5,290 nucleotides of DNA from Candidatus Moraniibacteriota bacterium (GCA_030641185.1 DAOWHY010000023.1:1-5290); one strand, 5' to 3'; shown: positions 1 to 4,654, numbered from the stretch's first letter. Notes: a model not told the origin generated them from the sequence alone. Made by a program: numbers and translations.

Positions 1-920
1 ATTATGCCCCCCTCGCTATAAATATCTTTCATTCCCAACATTCCTTCCACTCTTTCTATTCCCTCATCTGTTAAACTTACCGCTCTCATCTTTTCATCAA
101 TTGTATAATCTTTGTCATTTTCCAATCTCGGCACAATAGGAGAAAAGGTTTGAGAGATCGAGTTTGATTCCTCGTCGGGCGCGGAGATAATTAAAGGCGT
201 TCTCGCTTCATCAATTAAAATACTATCCACCTCGTCAACAATCGCGTAATTCAATTCTCTTTGGACCATCTGGCTTTTATTAACCGCCATATTATCACGT
301 AAATAATCAAATCCGAATTCATTATTCGTTCCATAGGTTATGTCACACGCGTAAGCTTCTTTACGTTGAATTTCTTTCAAGTTTTCCATTTCAACCGTCA
401 CCTCATTTTCATCCGGCTTTGTTTGCGGATCAAAAATGTACGATGTATTATGTTGGATTACACCGATACTTAGCCCTAAAAAATGATAAATCGGCGCCAT
501 CCAATTTGCGTCTCTTTTGGATAAATAATCATTCACGGTCACAAGATGAACTCCCTTGCCAGAAATTGCGTTTAGGTAAATTGGTAAAGTTGAAACAAGA
601 GTTTTTCCCTCGCCAGTTTTCATCTCAGAAATATTCCCTTGATGCAAAATAATCCCACCGACTAATTGGACGTCATAATGTCTTTGTTTCATTACTCTTT
701 TTGAGGCTTCTCTTACAACGGCAAACGCTTCGGGCAAAATTTGATCAAGCGTCTCGCCTTTATTTAATCTTTCTTTAAATATATTAGTCTGATTTTTTAA
801 TTCCTCATCAGAAAACGCCTGAAATTTTTCTTCCAGTTTATTTATTTCATCAACAACCGGCTGAATTTTTTTCAGTTCTTTCTCGTTTGGGTCTCCGAAG
901 ATTTTGTTTAGGATTGACAT
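1..920 (-). CDS. secA: SecA preprotein translocase ATPase, N-terminal 306 codons (partial, runs off left edge)
   Basis: SecA is the cytosolic motor that uses ATP to push unfolded preproteins through the SecYEG channel. The frame is open from the ATG at 920 to the window edge. It begins [18 protein letters not shown] and keeps the family landmarks: [11 protein letters not shown] at about 81-89, Walker A MKTGEGKT at 100-107, [31 protein letters not shown], and the Walker B/DEAD-like [16 protein letters not shown] at about 230-243. Roughly 20 residues lie between the HNTSYIFDP stretch and [12 protein letters not shown] that E. coli SecA lacks; I associate this form with candidate-phyla SecA. No SD precedes the ATG, only AT-rich heptamer repeats, and I found no convincing promoter. 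The end of the preprotein cross-linking region, second motor domain and C-terminus are outside the window. Identity is certain; the start is likely because the N-terminus aligns with the family. Confidence 0.97.
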   Translation of the reverse strand, partial: MSILNKIFGDPNEKELKKIQPVVDEINKLEEKFQAFSDEELKNQTNIFKERLNKGETLDQILPEAFAVVREASKRVMKQRHYDVQLVGGIILHQGNISEMKTGEGKTLVSTLPIYLNAISGKGVHLVTVNDYLSKRDANWMAPIYHFLGLSIGVIQHNTSYIFDPQTKPDENEVTVEMENLKEIQRKEAYACDITYGTNNEFGFDYLRDNMAVNKSQMVQRELNYAIVDEVDSILIDEARTPLIISAPDEESNSISQTFSPIVPRLENDKDYTIDEKMRAVSLTDEGIERVEGMLGMKDIYSEGGI

Positions 921-923
921 AAA

Positions 924-958
924 TTTAGTATTTAGTAGTAAGTAGTAAGTATTTATTT
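924..958. repeat. Degenerate heptamer tandem repeat upstream of secA
   Basis: Four 7-base units read TTTAGTA, TTTAGTA, GTAAGTA, GTAAGTA, followed by TTTATTT. They fill nearly the whole spacer between the secA start codon and the -35 box of the divergent 98-aa gene. Heptamer arrays of this kind are often slippage products. No function is visible, though the array occupies the place where a secA ribosome binding site would be. Confidence 0.6.
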
Positions 959-966
959 CTTACCGC

Positions 967-995
967 TTGACATTTTTTAAAATTTGGATTATTAA
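967..995 (+). promoter_or_regulatory. Sigma70-type promoter of the 98-aa gene
   Basis: A consensus -35 TTGACA (967-972) is followed by a 17-base spacer and a -10 TATTAA (990-995). Transcription should start near 1002, which is where the SD (AGGAGG, 1002-1007) begins, so the predicted leader is only about 13 bases. A TTG-initiated reading of the downstream gene would start inside this -35 box, which argues against it. Confidence 0.75.
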
Positions 996-1014
996 GAGGT
1001 TAGGAGGCGTAGCA

Positions 1015-1311
1015 ATGAAACCAAAAGAAAAAGATCTAAGAATAGAAGAGTTTAATTTATTGTACCCGATTATTCTCAATCTAAGAAATGAAAAATCTAA
1101 GAAAATAGTTCCTCATGGAATAAAAATCGCACTTAAAAATAGTGTGATGGAACTGTTGTCTCAAAACCATGAATTATTTATAGAAGAAGCTATATTTAAT
1201 GCCAAGGAAAAAATAGGCGTGAAAAATGTAAAATTTGCAAAATTAGAAAAAGGCGAAATTTATTTTCTTGTAGAAAGAGCGCGAGAAATATATAATAAAC
1301 GAAATATATAA
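1015..1311 (+). CDS. Small basic protein of unknown function (98 aa)
   Basis: I do not recognise this protein. The start is the ATG at 1015: AGGAGG lies at 1002-1007 with a 7-base spacer, and the promoter at 967-995 excludes the longer TTG-initiated frame. The product is lysine- and glutamate-rich and looks soluble: no signal peptide, no membrane segment, no cysteine pair. A charged N-terminus (MKPKEKDLRIEEF) leads into probable helices, then a segment GVKNVKFAKLEKGEIYFLV that could form a beta hairpin, and a basic helical end. It is a self-contained unit with promoter, SD, two adjacent TAA stops and terminator, on the opposite strand to every other gene here and wedged between hpf and secA, which suggests an acquired cassette. 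Its last codons overlap a perfect 16-base tandem duplication that supplies the stop. It could be a regulator or antitoxin-sized protein, but nothing visible proves either. Confidence 0.75.
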   Translation: MKPKEKDLRIEEFNLLYPIILNLRNEKSKKIVPHGIKIALKNSVMELLSQNHELFIEEAIFNAKEKIGVKNVKFAKLEKGEIYFLVERAREIYNKRNI

Positions 1312-1316
1312 TAAAC
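1285..1316. repeat. Perfect 16-base tandem duplication across the stop codon of the 98-aa gene
   Basis: The unit GAAATATATAATAAAC occurs at 1285-1300 and again at 1301-1316 without a mismatch. Because 16 is not a multiple of three, the second copy is read in another frame and supplies TAA TAA at 1309-1314. Confidence 0.9.
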
Positions 1317-1343
1317 GACTGTCTAAAAGCAGTCTCTTTTTTT
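1317..1343 (+). terminator. Rho-independent terminator of the 98-aa gene
   Basis: The stem GACTG (1317-1321) pairs with CAGTC (1330-1334) around an 8-base loop, followed by TC and a run of seven T (1337-1343). The T run overlaps the stop codon of the convergent hpf gene. Read on the minus strand the same hairpin is followed only by a broken T-rich stretch, so it would be a weak terminator for hpf. Confidence 0.7.
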
Positions 1344-1764
1344 ATTTTCCGTTCCTAATCTTAAATTTCTTAAACTCTCCCTTTGCCCACGCCAAAGGCG
1401 AAAGTCCTCTTAGCTTTTTTATTATTCTTGCTCCTCTTCTTGTCTTTGTAATTTTCTCATCTTTATAACTGTTAATCATTTCCCTCAGCTCGTCTTTCAC
1501 ATTATCAATTGATTTATAAATATCATCGCTTTCCTCAACACTTCTAAGCATTTTTCCCGGAAGCTGTAAATTAACTTCCGCTTTATAAATATCCCCGTGC
1601 TGATGATGCCGCGTAGTTTTCGCAAGTTCAACTCTAGCTATAACACTGCTCGGGTCTACATTCTCGTTTTCAACAAATTTCTTCAATCCACCAATTTTTT
1701 CATTTACATACTCTTTTAAATCATTATGCAGTTCCAAATTAGTGCCTTTAATAATGATATTCAT
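1342..1764 (-). CDS. hpf: Ribosome hibernation promoting factor, HPF/RaiA (S30AE) family
   Basis: HPF-family proteins bind the decoding region of the small ribosomal subunit in starvation and silence or dimerise ribosomes. The 140-residue product begins MNIIIKGTNLELHNDLKEYV and shows the S30AE order: strand, helix (KEYVNEKIGGLKKF), strand VIARVELAKTT, the HGDIYKAEVNLQLPG strands, then the DDIYKSIDNVKDELREMI helix at about 80-97. The separate dimerisation domain of long HPFs (about 180 aa) is absent. Instead there is a basic tail of about 40 residues with TRRGARIIKKLRGLSPLAW, a tail type I associate with candidate-phyla homologues. The ATG at 1764 is preceded by ACTTAACAAAAACAAA with no SD. 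A strong promoter lies just upstream, giving a leader of about 24 bases. hpf beside secA is a widespread gene order, here interrupted by the opposite-strand 98-aa gene. Confidence 0.95.
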   Translation of the reverse strand: MNIIIKGTNLELHNDLKEYVNEKIGGLKKFVENENVDPSSVIARVELAKTTRHHQHGDIYKAEVNLQLPGKMLRSVEESDDIYKSIDNVKDELREMINSYKDEKITKTRRGARIIKKLRGLSPLAWAKGEFKKFKIRNGK

Positions 1765-1794
1765 TTTGTTTTTGTTAAGTTGATTATATGTTTT

Positions 1795-1822
1795 ATAATA
1801 GCACAGATTTCGGATTTATCAA
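1795..1822 (-). promoter_or_regulatory. Sigma70-type promoter of hpf with extended -10
   Basis: On the minus strand, -35 TTGATA (1817-1822) is followed by a 16-base spacer and -10 TATTAT (1795-1800). The spacer ends in TGC, giving the extended -10 form TGnTATTAT. Transcription should start near 1788, about 24 bases before the hpf start codon. Confidence 0.75.
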
Positions 1823-1829
1823 GAGAAAT

Positions 1830-1877
1830 AAAAAAATAGGGAGGCAAAGTGTCTTAAAAAAACACTTTGCGCTTCCC
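1830..1877 (-). terminator. Strong rho-independent terminator after the 48-aa peptide gene
   Basis: On the minus strand, GCAAAGTGT (1870-1862) pairs perfectly with ACACTTTGC (1852-1844). An outer GGGA/TCCC stem (1877-1874 with 1842-1839) extends it across a small internal loop. TA and seven T (1836-1830) follow immediately. The hairpin begins one base after the peptide's stop codon and separates this unit from the hpf promoter. Confidence 0.9.
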
Positions 1878-1878
1878 C

Positions 1879-2025
1879 TTAAAACCAGCCTGCGAACCAC
1901 CTTAATAGCCAAATAAGGCTACCAGTCCCTCTGTAGGGCAGTTCCGCCGCAACTGGCATGGCCAAAGCGATTACGCTTGCTGTTCCTGCTGTTATCCCTG
2001 TTAACAATTTTTTCAGCTTTTTCAT
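1879..2025 (-). CDS. 48-aa secreted or membrane-inserted peptide with Trp-rich C-terminus, unknown function
   Basis: I do not recognise this peptide. The ATG at 2025 follows GAGGAA (2036-2031) at a 5-base spacing, and the TAA at 1881-1879 is followed at once by a strong terminator, so the unit looks functional. The product opens with a classic signal peptide: basic MKKLKKLL, hydrophobic core ITAGTASVIALAMP, and a VAA|E site giving likely cleavage after residue 27. The remaining 21 residues start ELPYRGTG and end in SLIWLLRWFAGWF, with three Trp, two Phe, one Tyr, two Arg and one Glu. This is an aromatic, membrane-seeking stretch of weak positive charge. It could be an exported membrane-active peptide (bacteriocin-like, or aimed at a host cell), a signal peptide-like regulator, or a small membrane protein left uncleaved. 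It shares a presumed transcript with the 24-codon ORF upstream. The gene call is well supported; the function is unknown. Confidence 0.72.
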   Translation of the reverse strand: MKKLKKLLTGITAGTASVIALAMPVAAELPYRGTGSLIWLLRWFAGWF

Positions 2026-2070
2026 TTGATTTCCTCTTTTTTTGTTTTATCCCCATAAAAATTATAACTC

Positions 2071-2096
2071 ATCGCCTCTTTTATTTTAGAGACGAT
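2071..2096 (-). promoter_or_regulatory. Inverted repeat between the 24-codon ORF and the 48-aa peptide gene
   Basis: On the minus strand, ATCGTCTCT (2096-2088) pairs with AGAGGCGAT (2079-2071), 9 pairs including one G-U, around an 8-base A-rich loop. It starts 10 bases after the stop of the 24-codon ORF and ends 45 bases before the next start codon. As RNA it could be an attenuator-type or processing hairpin, but it lacks a clean T run directly after the stem. As DNA it could be an operator, since a TATAAT lies just downstream at 2066-2061, although that -10 has no good -35. Confidence 0.45.
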
Positions 2097-2106
2097 CCAA
2101 AATTTC

Positions 2107-2181
2107 CTAAGAAAATAGAAAACCTTGCACCGTCCCTAAAAAACCGAGAGATATTTTTTTGTTTTTAATGTGCGTTGACAT
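2107..2181 (-). CDS. 24-aa small ORF or leader peptide with perfect promoter and SD
   Basis: The ATG at 2181 is preceded by AAGGAGGG, whose AGGAGG core (2194-2189) lies 7 bases from the start, the best SD in the window. A consensus promoter sits just before it. The frame ends in TAG at 2109-2107 after 24 codons. The product starts MSTHIKNKKISLGFLG and ends GFLFS: a basic N-terminal third followed by a hydrophobic, Gly/Phe-rich part. That shape suits a membrane-active micropeptide, a truncated signal sequence or a regulatory leader peptide. Its position, with stop, hairpin and then a second SD-led peptide gene, is the layout of a leader that controls a downstream gene, but no run of one amino acid or recognisable stall motif shows what it would sense. 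It is too short to test by coding statistics; the call rests on its expression signals. Confidence 0.5.
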   Translation of the reverse strand: MSTHIKNKKISLGFLGTVQGFLFS

Positions 2182-2207
2182 TTTATTCCCTCCTTTTAAT
2201 GTTTTTA

Positions 2208-2235
2208 ATAATACAGGCAAAAAAAATTTTGTCAA
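2208..2235 (-). promoter_or_regulatory. Consensus sigma70-type promoter of the small-peptide locus
   Basis: On the minus strand, -35 TTGACA (2235-2230) is followed by a 16-base spacer and -10 TATTAT (2213-2208). The predicted transcription start near 2201 leaves about 20 bases before the ATG of the 24-codon ORF and includes its SD. The -35 lies only 15 bases beyond the MFS stop codon, and no terminator is visible between them. Confidence 0.8.
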
Positions 2236-2249
2236 TCACACAAATTTAT

Positions 2250-3503
2250 TTAAATTTTCATTTTTAAAAACCACGAAGCCAATCCTAATAAAAATACAAT
2301 TATCCCTATAAATAAAAATGTATTCTGAAATCCAATGTATAAAATTGCAATACCTCCGATTAAAGCGCCGAGAGCCGGACCGAGAGTTGTTAAAACCGTA
2401 TCAACCGTTGACGCTTCTTCCTGGTATTTTTTCAACTTCTTGGAAAGCAAAGCGCTTTTTCCGCTTTCCATTGTCAACACGCTAAGCGAACTGATTATCA
2501 TTACAAAAAACATTCCTATCAAATTTGTCACACTGGCAAAAACTCCAAGCATAATAGTTATCAGCCCTTCTCCTGTCATTCCTCCGCTAATAATTTTTGC
2601 GTCTTTGAATTTATCAATTATTTTTATAACCATTATTGAAAGTGGCAAATAAGCTATAGAGGCCAAAGAAATAAATTTAATAATTTCTTCTTGAGAAAAA
2701 TGCAAATCTTGTAAAAATAGAACAAAAAACGCGCGATAAATTCCGACTAAAATTAAAGTCAGAAAAATAGAGAATATGATTATGATGAAAGTTTTGTCAG
2801 GTTTTATGATTTTTAGAATCTCGCTGTAATTTTTTCTTATATTTATTTTAGAAGGCGACATTCGCGAATGTCGCCCTTGAGATGCTGTTGATTGCTCTTG
2901 AGATTTTGTTAAATTTCCATTCAATCTCGCGTAAGCGTAAATTGCGTTAGCAAATTGAATTACAACGCTCAACAAAAACACTCCCGTAAAACCGAATTTC
3001 CAAATAACTAATCCGCCGACAGCTGGAGCAATAGCAGCTGCGTAATGAGGCATTGAATAAAACCAACCGAAACTTCGGCTATGGCTGTCTGTTTTTGATT
3101 TCATTAAAATTAATTTCAGAGACACGAGCCAAGCCGCCGCGGAAAAGCCAAGAATTATTTGAGCGATATAAAAAACTGTTAGATTATGACTTACAATCAT
3201 CAATAACGCGAAAATTCCATATCCCGCAATGCCTAACGCCGCGATTTTTGAGGGATTAAATTTATGAATATAATAATTTATTATTACGGAAGAAATAGCG
3301 ATGACAGAATATGTAAGCAGATAGATGCTTCCCACATTCAAAACTGAAAATCCGATAGAAATCAAAAACAGCGGATAATAAAGCGAGAAAAGTTTATATC
3401 CAAACATCAATAAAAAATGCACCAATGAAACATCAAAGGTGGTTTTTTCCATTTTCGGAAACCAGGAATATAAATTTTGATTATTTTCAAAAAGTCCGAA
3501 CAT
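2250..3503 (-). CDS. Major facilitator superfamily (MFS) transporter, 12 TM
   Basis: MFS proteins are inner-membrane secondary carriers with two six-helix halves. This 417-residue protein, a usual MFS length, shows hydrophobic segments at about 26-50, 55-78, 86-105, 108-132, 150-168, 171-192, then a polar loop 193-236, then 238-264, 277-297, 305-325, 328-350, 368-390 and 393-413. Short basic or polar turns such as HKFNPSK after helix 2 and DKFKDAK after helix 8 are in the places expected for the cytoplasmic 2-3 and 8-9 loops. Substrate cannot be read from the sequence; an efflux pump or a small-metabolite carrier are both possible. The ATG at 3503 has no SD, and M18 (MEKTTFD) is a possible shorter start. 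No clean promoter was found; an inverted repeat lies just upstream. The central loop contains codons supplied by a perfect 22-base palindrome (residues 210-217). Confidence 0.88.
   Translation of the reverse strand: MFGLFENNQNLYSWFPKMEKTTFDVSLVHFLLMFGYKLFSLYYPLFLISIGFSVLNVGSIYLLTYSVIAISSVIINYYIHKFNPSKIAALGIAGYGIFALLMIVSHNLTVFYIAQIILGFSAAAWLVSLKLILMKSKTDSHSRSFGWFYSMPHYAAAIAPAVGGLVIWKFGFTGVFLLSVVIQFANAIYAYARLNGNLTKSQEQSTASQGRHSRMSPSKINIRKNYSEILKIIKPDKTFIIIIFSIFLTLILVGIYRAFFVLFLQDLHFSQEEIIKFISLASIAYLPLSIMVIKIIDKFKDAKIISGGMTGEGLITIMLGVFASVTNLIGMFFVMIISSLSVLTMESGKSALLSKKLKKYQEEASTVDTVLTTLGPALGALIGGIAILYIGFQNTFLFIGIIVFLLGLASWFLKMKI
2854..2875. repeat. Perfect 22-base palindrome inside the MFS gene
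   Basis: GGCGACATTCG is followed directly by its exact reverse complement. On the coding strand it supplies residues GRHSRMSP (210-217) in the cytoplasmic loop between helices 6 and 7. It is GC-rich in an AT-rich gene, which suggests insertion rather than drift. Short repeats of this look recur in environmental bacterial genomes, but I cannot confirm other copies here. Confidence 0.85.
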
Positions 3504-3531
3504 TGGTTTTATTTTATTGGAGTATCTTGTT

Positions 3532-3613
3532 GGAGTGACACACGAGCCGCAGTGAAATGTGTTATAAAGCTTCGGAAAAATAACAAACTACGCTGCGGCT
3601 TGTTTATCACTCC
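3532..3613. repeat. Intergenic inverted-repeat element upstream of the MFS gene
   Basis: The left arm 3532-3552 (GGAGTGA...GAGCCGCAG) and right arm 3593-3613 (CTGCGGCTTG...TCACTCC) are reverse complements over 21 bases with three mismatches, around a 40-base centre. The element fills most of the space between the MFS start and the Nudix terminator. There is no ORF inside. It looks like a small non-autonomous palindromic element; any MFS promoter would have to overlap it, and a TATAAC on the minus strand in its centre has no good -35. Confidence 0.75.
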
Positions 3614-3636
3614 GCTTATTTTACCATTTTTTGGGT

Positions 3637-3688
3637 AAAAAAAGAAGAGACAACTCATTTGCGATTTTGCAAAGTCATTGTTATCTCT
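3637..3688 (-). terminator. Probable rho-independent terminator of the Nudix gene
   Basis: On the minus strand, AGAGATAAC (3688-3680) pairs with GTTGTCTCT (3654-3646), nine pairs with one G-U. The 25-base interior holds a second small stem, TTTGC/GCAAA. TC and seven T (3643-3637) follow the outer stem. It begins 7 bases after the Nudix stop codon. The long interior makes it weaker than the terminator at 1830-1877. Confidence 0.55.
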
Positions 3689-3695
3689 CAAAAAG

Positions 3696-4298
3696 TTATT
3701 TGAATTCGTGTTGGATATTCTCCAACATCTTTTCTGCTTCCATCCGATATTTCTCGTTTGGACTATGGCACAATGCCATAAGCGCAAGTCGATGCATTCT
3801 TTTGCCAACTCCGCTTACCAGTCGATTTCCTTCTGGACCATTGGCAAGTTCCAAAAGTTCTTTTGGAGAAACAACTTTCAATCCTTCTTTATTAGCTTTA
3901 TCCCAATTATCTATATTTGATATCTGGATTGAATCTTCTTTAGTAATTGGGATAATAAATGCCCAATCAAATCCTCCTTTTATAATGGCTGGATACATTG
4001 TTGGCATAAGATCAACAGAAACTTTAATTCCTGTTTCTTCCTCAACTTCACGAGCAAGCTCCATTCCGATGAGTCTCTCATCTAGAGCAATATCAGCAGC
4101 TTCTGTTTTTACAGCCCCACCAGGAAGATCCCAGTCCCCAGGAAGAGTTTCGCATGAACTTCTTCTTTTTAAAAGAAGTTGTCCATTATCATTATATATC
4201 CCAGCAAACAACCCAATGCTGGGACGAACAACATCTGGATTTTTCCTGATTCGTTTTATCGCTTCTTCCGTTCTTTCGCTTATTTCTTCTTCTGTCAT
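3696..4298 (-). CDS. Nudix hydrolase with enlarged Nudix box
   Basis: Nudix enzymes hydrolyse nucleoside diphosphates linked to another group, using a divalent metal held by the glutamates of the Nudix box. This 200-residue protein has a charged helical N-terminus (1-20), a strand VVRPSIGLFAGIYNDNGQLLLKRR region (23-46) typical of the fold, then DWDLPGG (55-61) and REVEEETGI (83-91), which matches the REUxEExGU end of the box. The stretch from GG to REV is about 10 residues longer than the canonical spacing, with EAADIALDERLIGMELA in place of the usual short segment. The ending, with HRLALMALCHSPNEK and a final helix, is not one I recognise. The ATG at 4298 has SD GAGGTG (4312-4307) at 8 bases. 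Nudix membership is firm; the substrate is unknown (house-cleaning, NDP-sugar or cofactor pyrophosphatase are all possible). Confidence 0.92.
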   Translation of the reverse strand: MTEEEISERTEEAIKRIRKNPDVVRPSIGLFAGIYNDNGQLLLKRRSSCETLPGDWDLPGGAVKTEAADIALDERLIGMELAREVEEETGIKVSVDLMPTMYPAIIKGGFDWAFIIPITKEDSIQISNIDNWDKANKEGLKVVSPKELLELANGPEGNRLVSGVGKRMHRLALMALCHSPNEKYRMEAEKMLENIQHEFK

Positions 4299-4349
4299 TT
4301 TCTTTTCACCTCAAACTTTAATACTTACAATACCAGCAAATCCCTCCTG

Positions 4350-4470
4350 AATTCACCAGCCGTGAAAATTTGTTATTCTATATTCTGGAGTTCAGGTTTT
4401 AACCTGTAAGATTTTACACGCTAAAGCGTGAACTCCAAAACCAATACCAAACTTTCACAGCTGGTGAATT
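4350..4470. repeat. Nested inverted repeat in the presumed 5' leader of the Nudix gene
   Basis: Outer arms 4350-4372 and 4448-4470 are reverse complements over 23 bases with two mismatches (AATTCACCAG...). Inside, TGGAGTTCA plus the hairpin CAGGTTTTAACCTG (4386-4406) faces CACGCTAAAGCGTG plus TGAACTCCA (4417-4437), again inverted. The inner palindromes differ by paired changes that keep each self-complementary. There is no ORF. The element lies between a consensus promoter and the Nudix SD, so it would be transcribed as a long stem. Confidence 0.8.
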
Positions 4471-4504
4471 TTGTTTATTTTATAAAGAACAATTCTGACT
4501 TTAC

Positions 4505-4532
4505 ATTATAGATAAAATAAAAAATATGTCAA
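4505..4532 (-). promoter_or_regulatory. Perfect-hexamer promoter upstream of the Nudix gene
   Basis: On the minus strand, -35 TTGACA (4532-4527) and -10 TATAAT (4510-4505) are separated by 16 bases. Transcription should start near 4498, giving a Nudix leader of about 200 bases that includes the whole nested inverted repeat 4350-4470. No other gene lies downstream on this strand before the Nudix start. Confidence 0.75.
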
Positions 4533-4537
4533 CCCTT

Positions 4538-4647
4538 GTCATTCCTGCGTAGGCAGGAATTCATTATTACAATTTATTTTACCATATATCACTTAGCTTT
4601 TTATAAAACAAACCGTGACAGTGGATTCCCGCCTCCGCGGGAATGAC
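4538..4647. repeat. Composite palindromic repeat (two facing hairpins) after murB
   Basis: GTCATTCCTGCGTAGGCAGG (start of 4538-4563) and the inverted unit at 4622-4647 match over 26 bases with about five differences. Each unit is itself a hairpin with a perfect 8-base stem: ATTCCTGC/GCAGGAAT (4541-4560) and ATTCCCGC/GCGGGAAT (4625-4644). The stems differ by compensating changes. The right unit starts 8 bases past the murB stop. It belongs to the common GTCATTCC...GGAAT type of interspersed bacterial repeat and has no T run, so it is not a classic terminator. Confidence 0.8.
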
Positions 4648-4654
4648 AAATGAT

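Noticed and set aside
419..652. 77-codon plus-strand open frame
   Set aside because: It lies antisense to the conserved secA motor domain and resembles no protein.
967..1014. TTG-initiated 16-residue N-terminal extension of the 98-aa protein
   Set aside because: The TTG is the first three bases of the -35 TTGACA, and the ATG at 1015 has a strong SD at the right spacing.
2061..2066. TATAAT on the minus strand as a second promoter for the 48-aa peptide
   Set aside because: No acceptable -35 at 16-18 bases; the consensus promoter at 2208-2235 explains transcription better.
2022..2072. 16-codon minus-strand ORF ending in an ATGA overlap with the 48-aa peptide gene
   Set aside because: Its only SD-like GAGG is 2 bases from the ATG and sits in a hairpin stem; kept only as a remark on possible coupling.
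1977..2168. 63-codon plus-strand open frame, Phe/Leu-rich
   Set aside because: Antisense to the two small-peptide ORFs and rich in Phe because of reversed A-runs; no SD.
2335..2652. 105-codon plus-strand open frame
   Set aside because: Antisense shadow of the MFS gene; no SD or promoter of its own.
3531..3620. CRISPR array or tRNA in the repeat-rich intergenic regions
   Set aside because: Repeats are inverted pairs, not regularly spaced direct repeats, and no cloverleaf or CCA-type end is visible.
3620..3640. Small TTTTACC/GGTAAAA hairpin as a separate terminator
   Set aside because: Only A/T-rich pairs plus three G-C-type pairs, and it overlaps the T run of the better Nudix terminator; not enough to call.
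3631..4350. 239-codon plus-strand open frame
   Set aside because: Antisense to the Nudix gene, whose motifs are clear; the plus product is Ser/Phe-rich with no recognisable domain.
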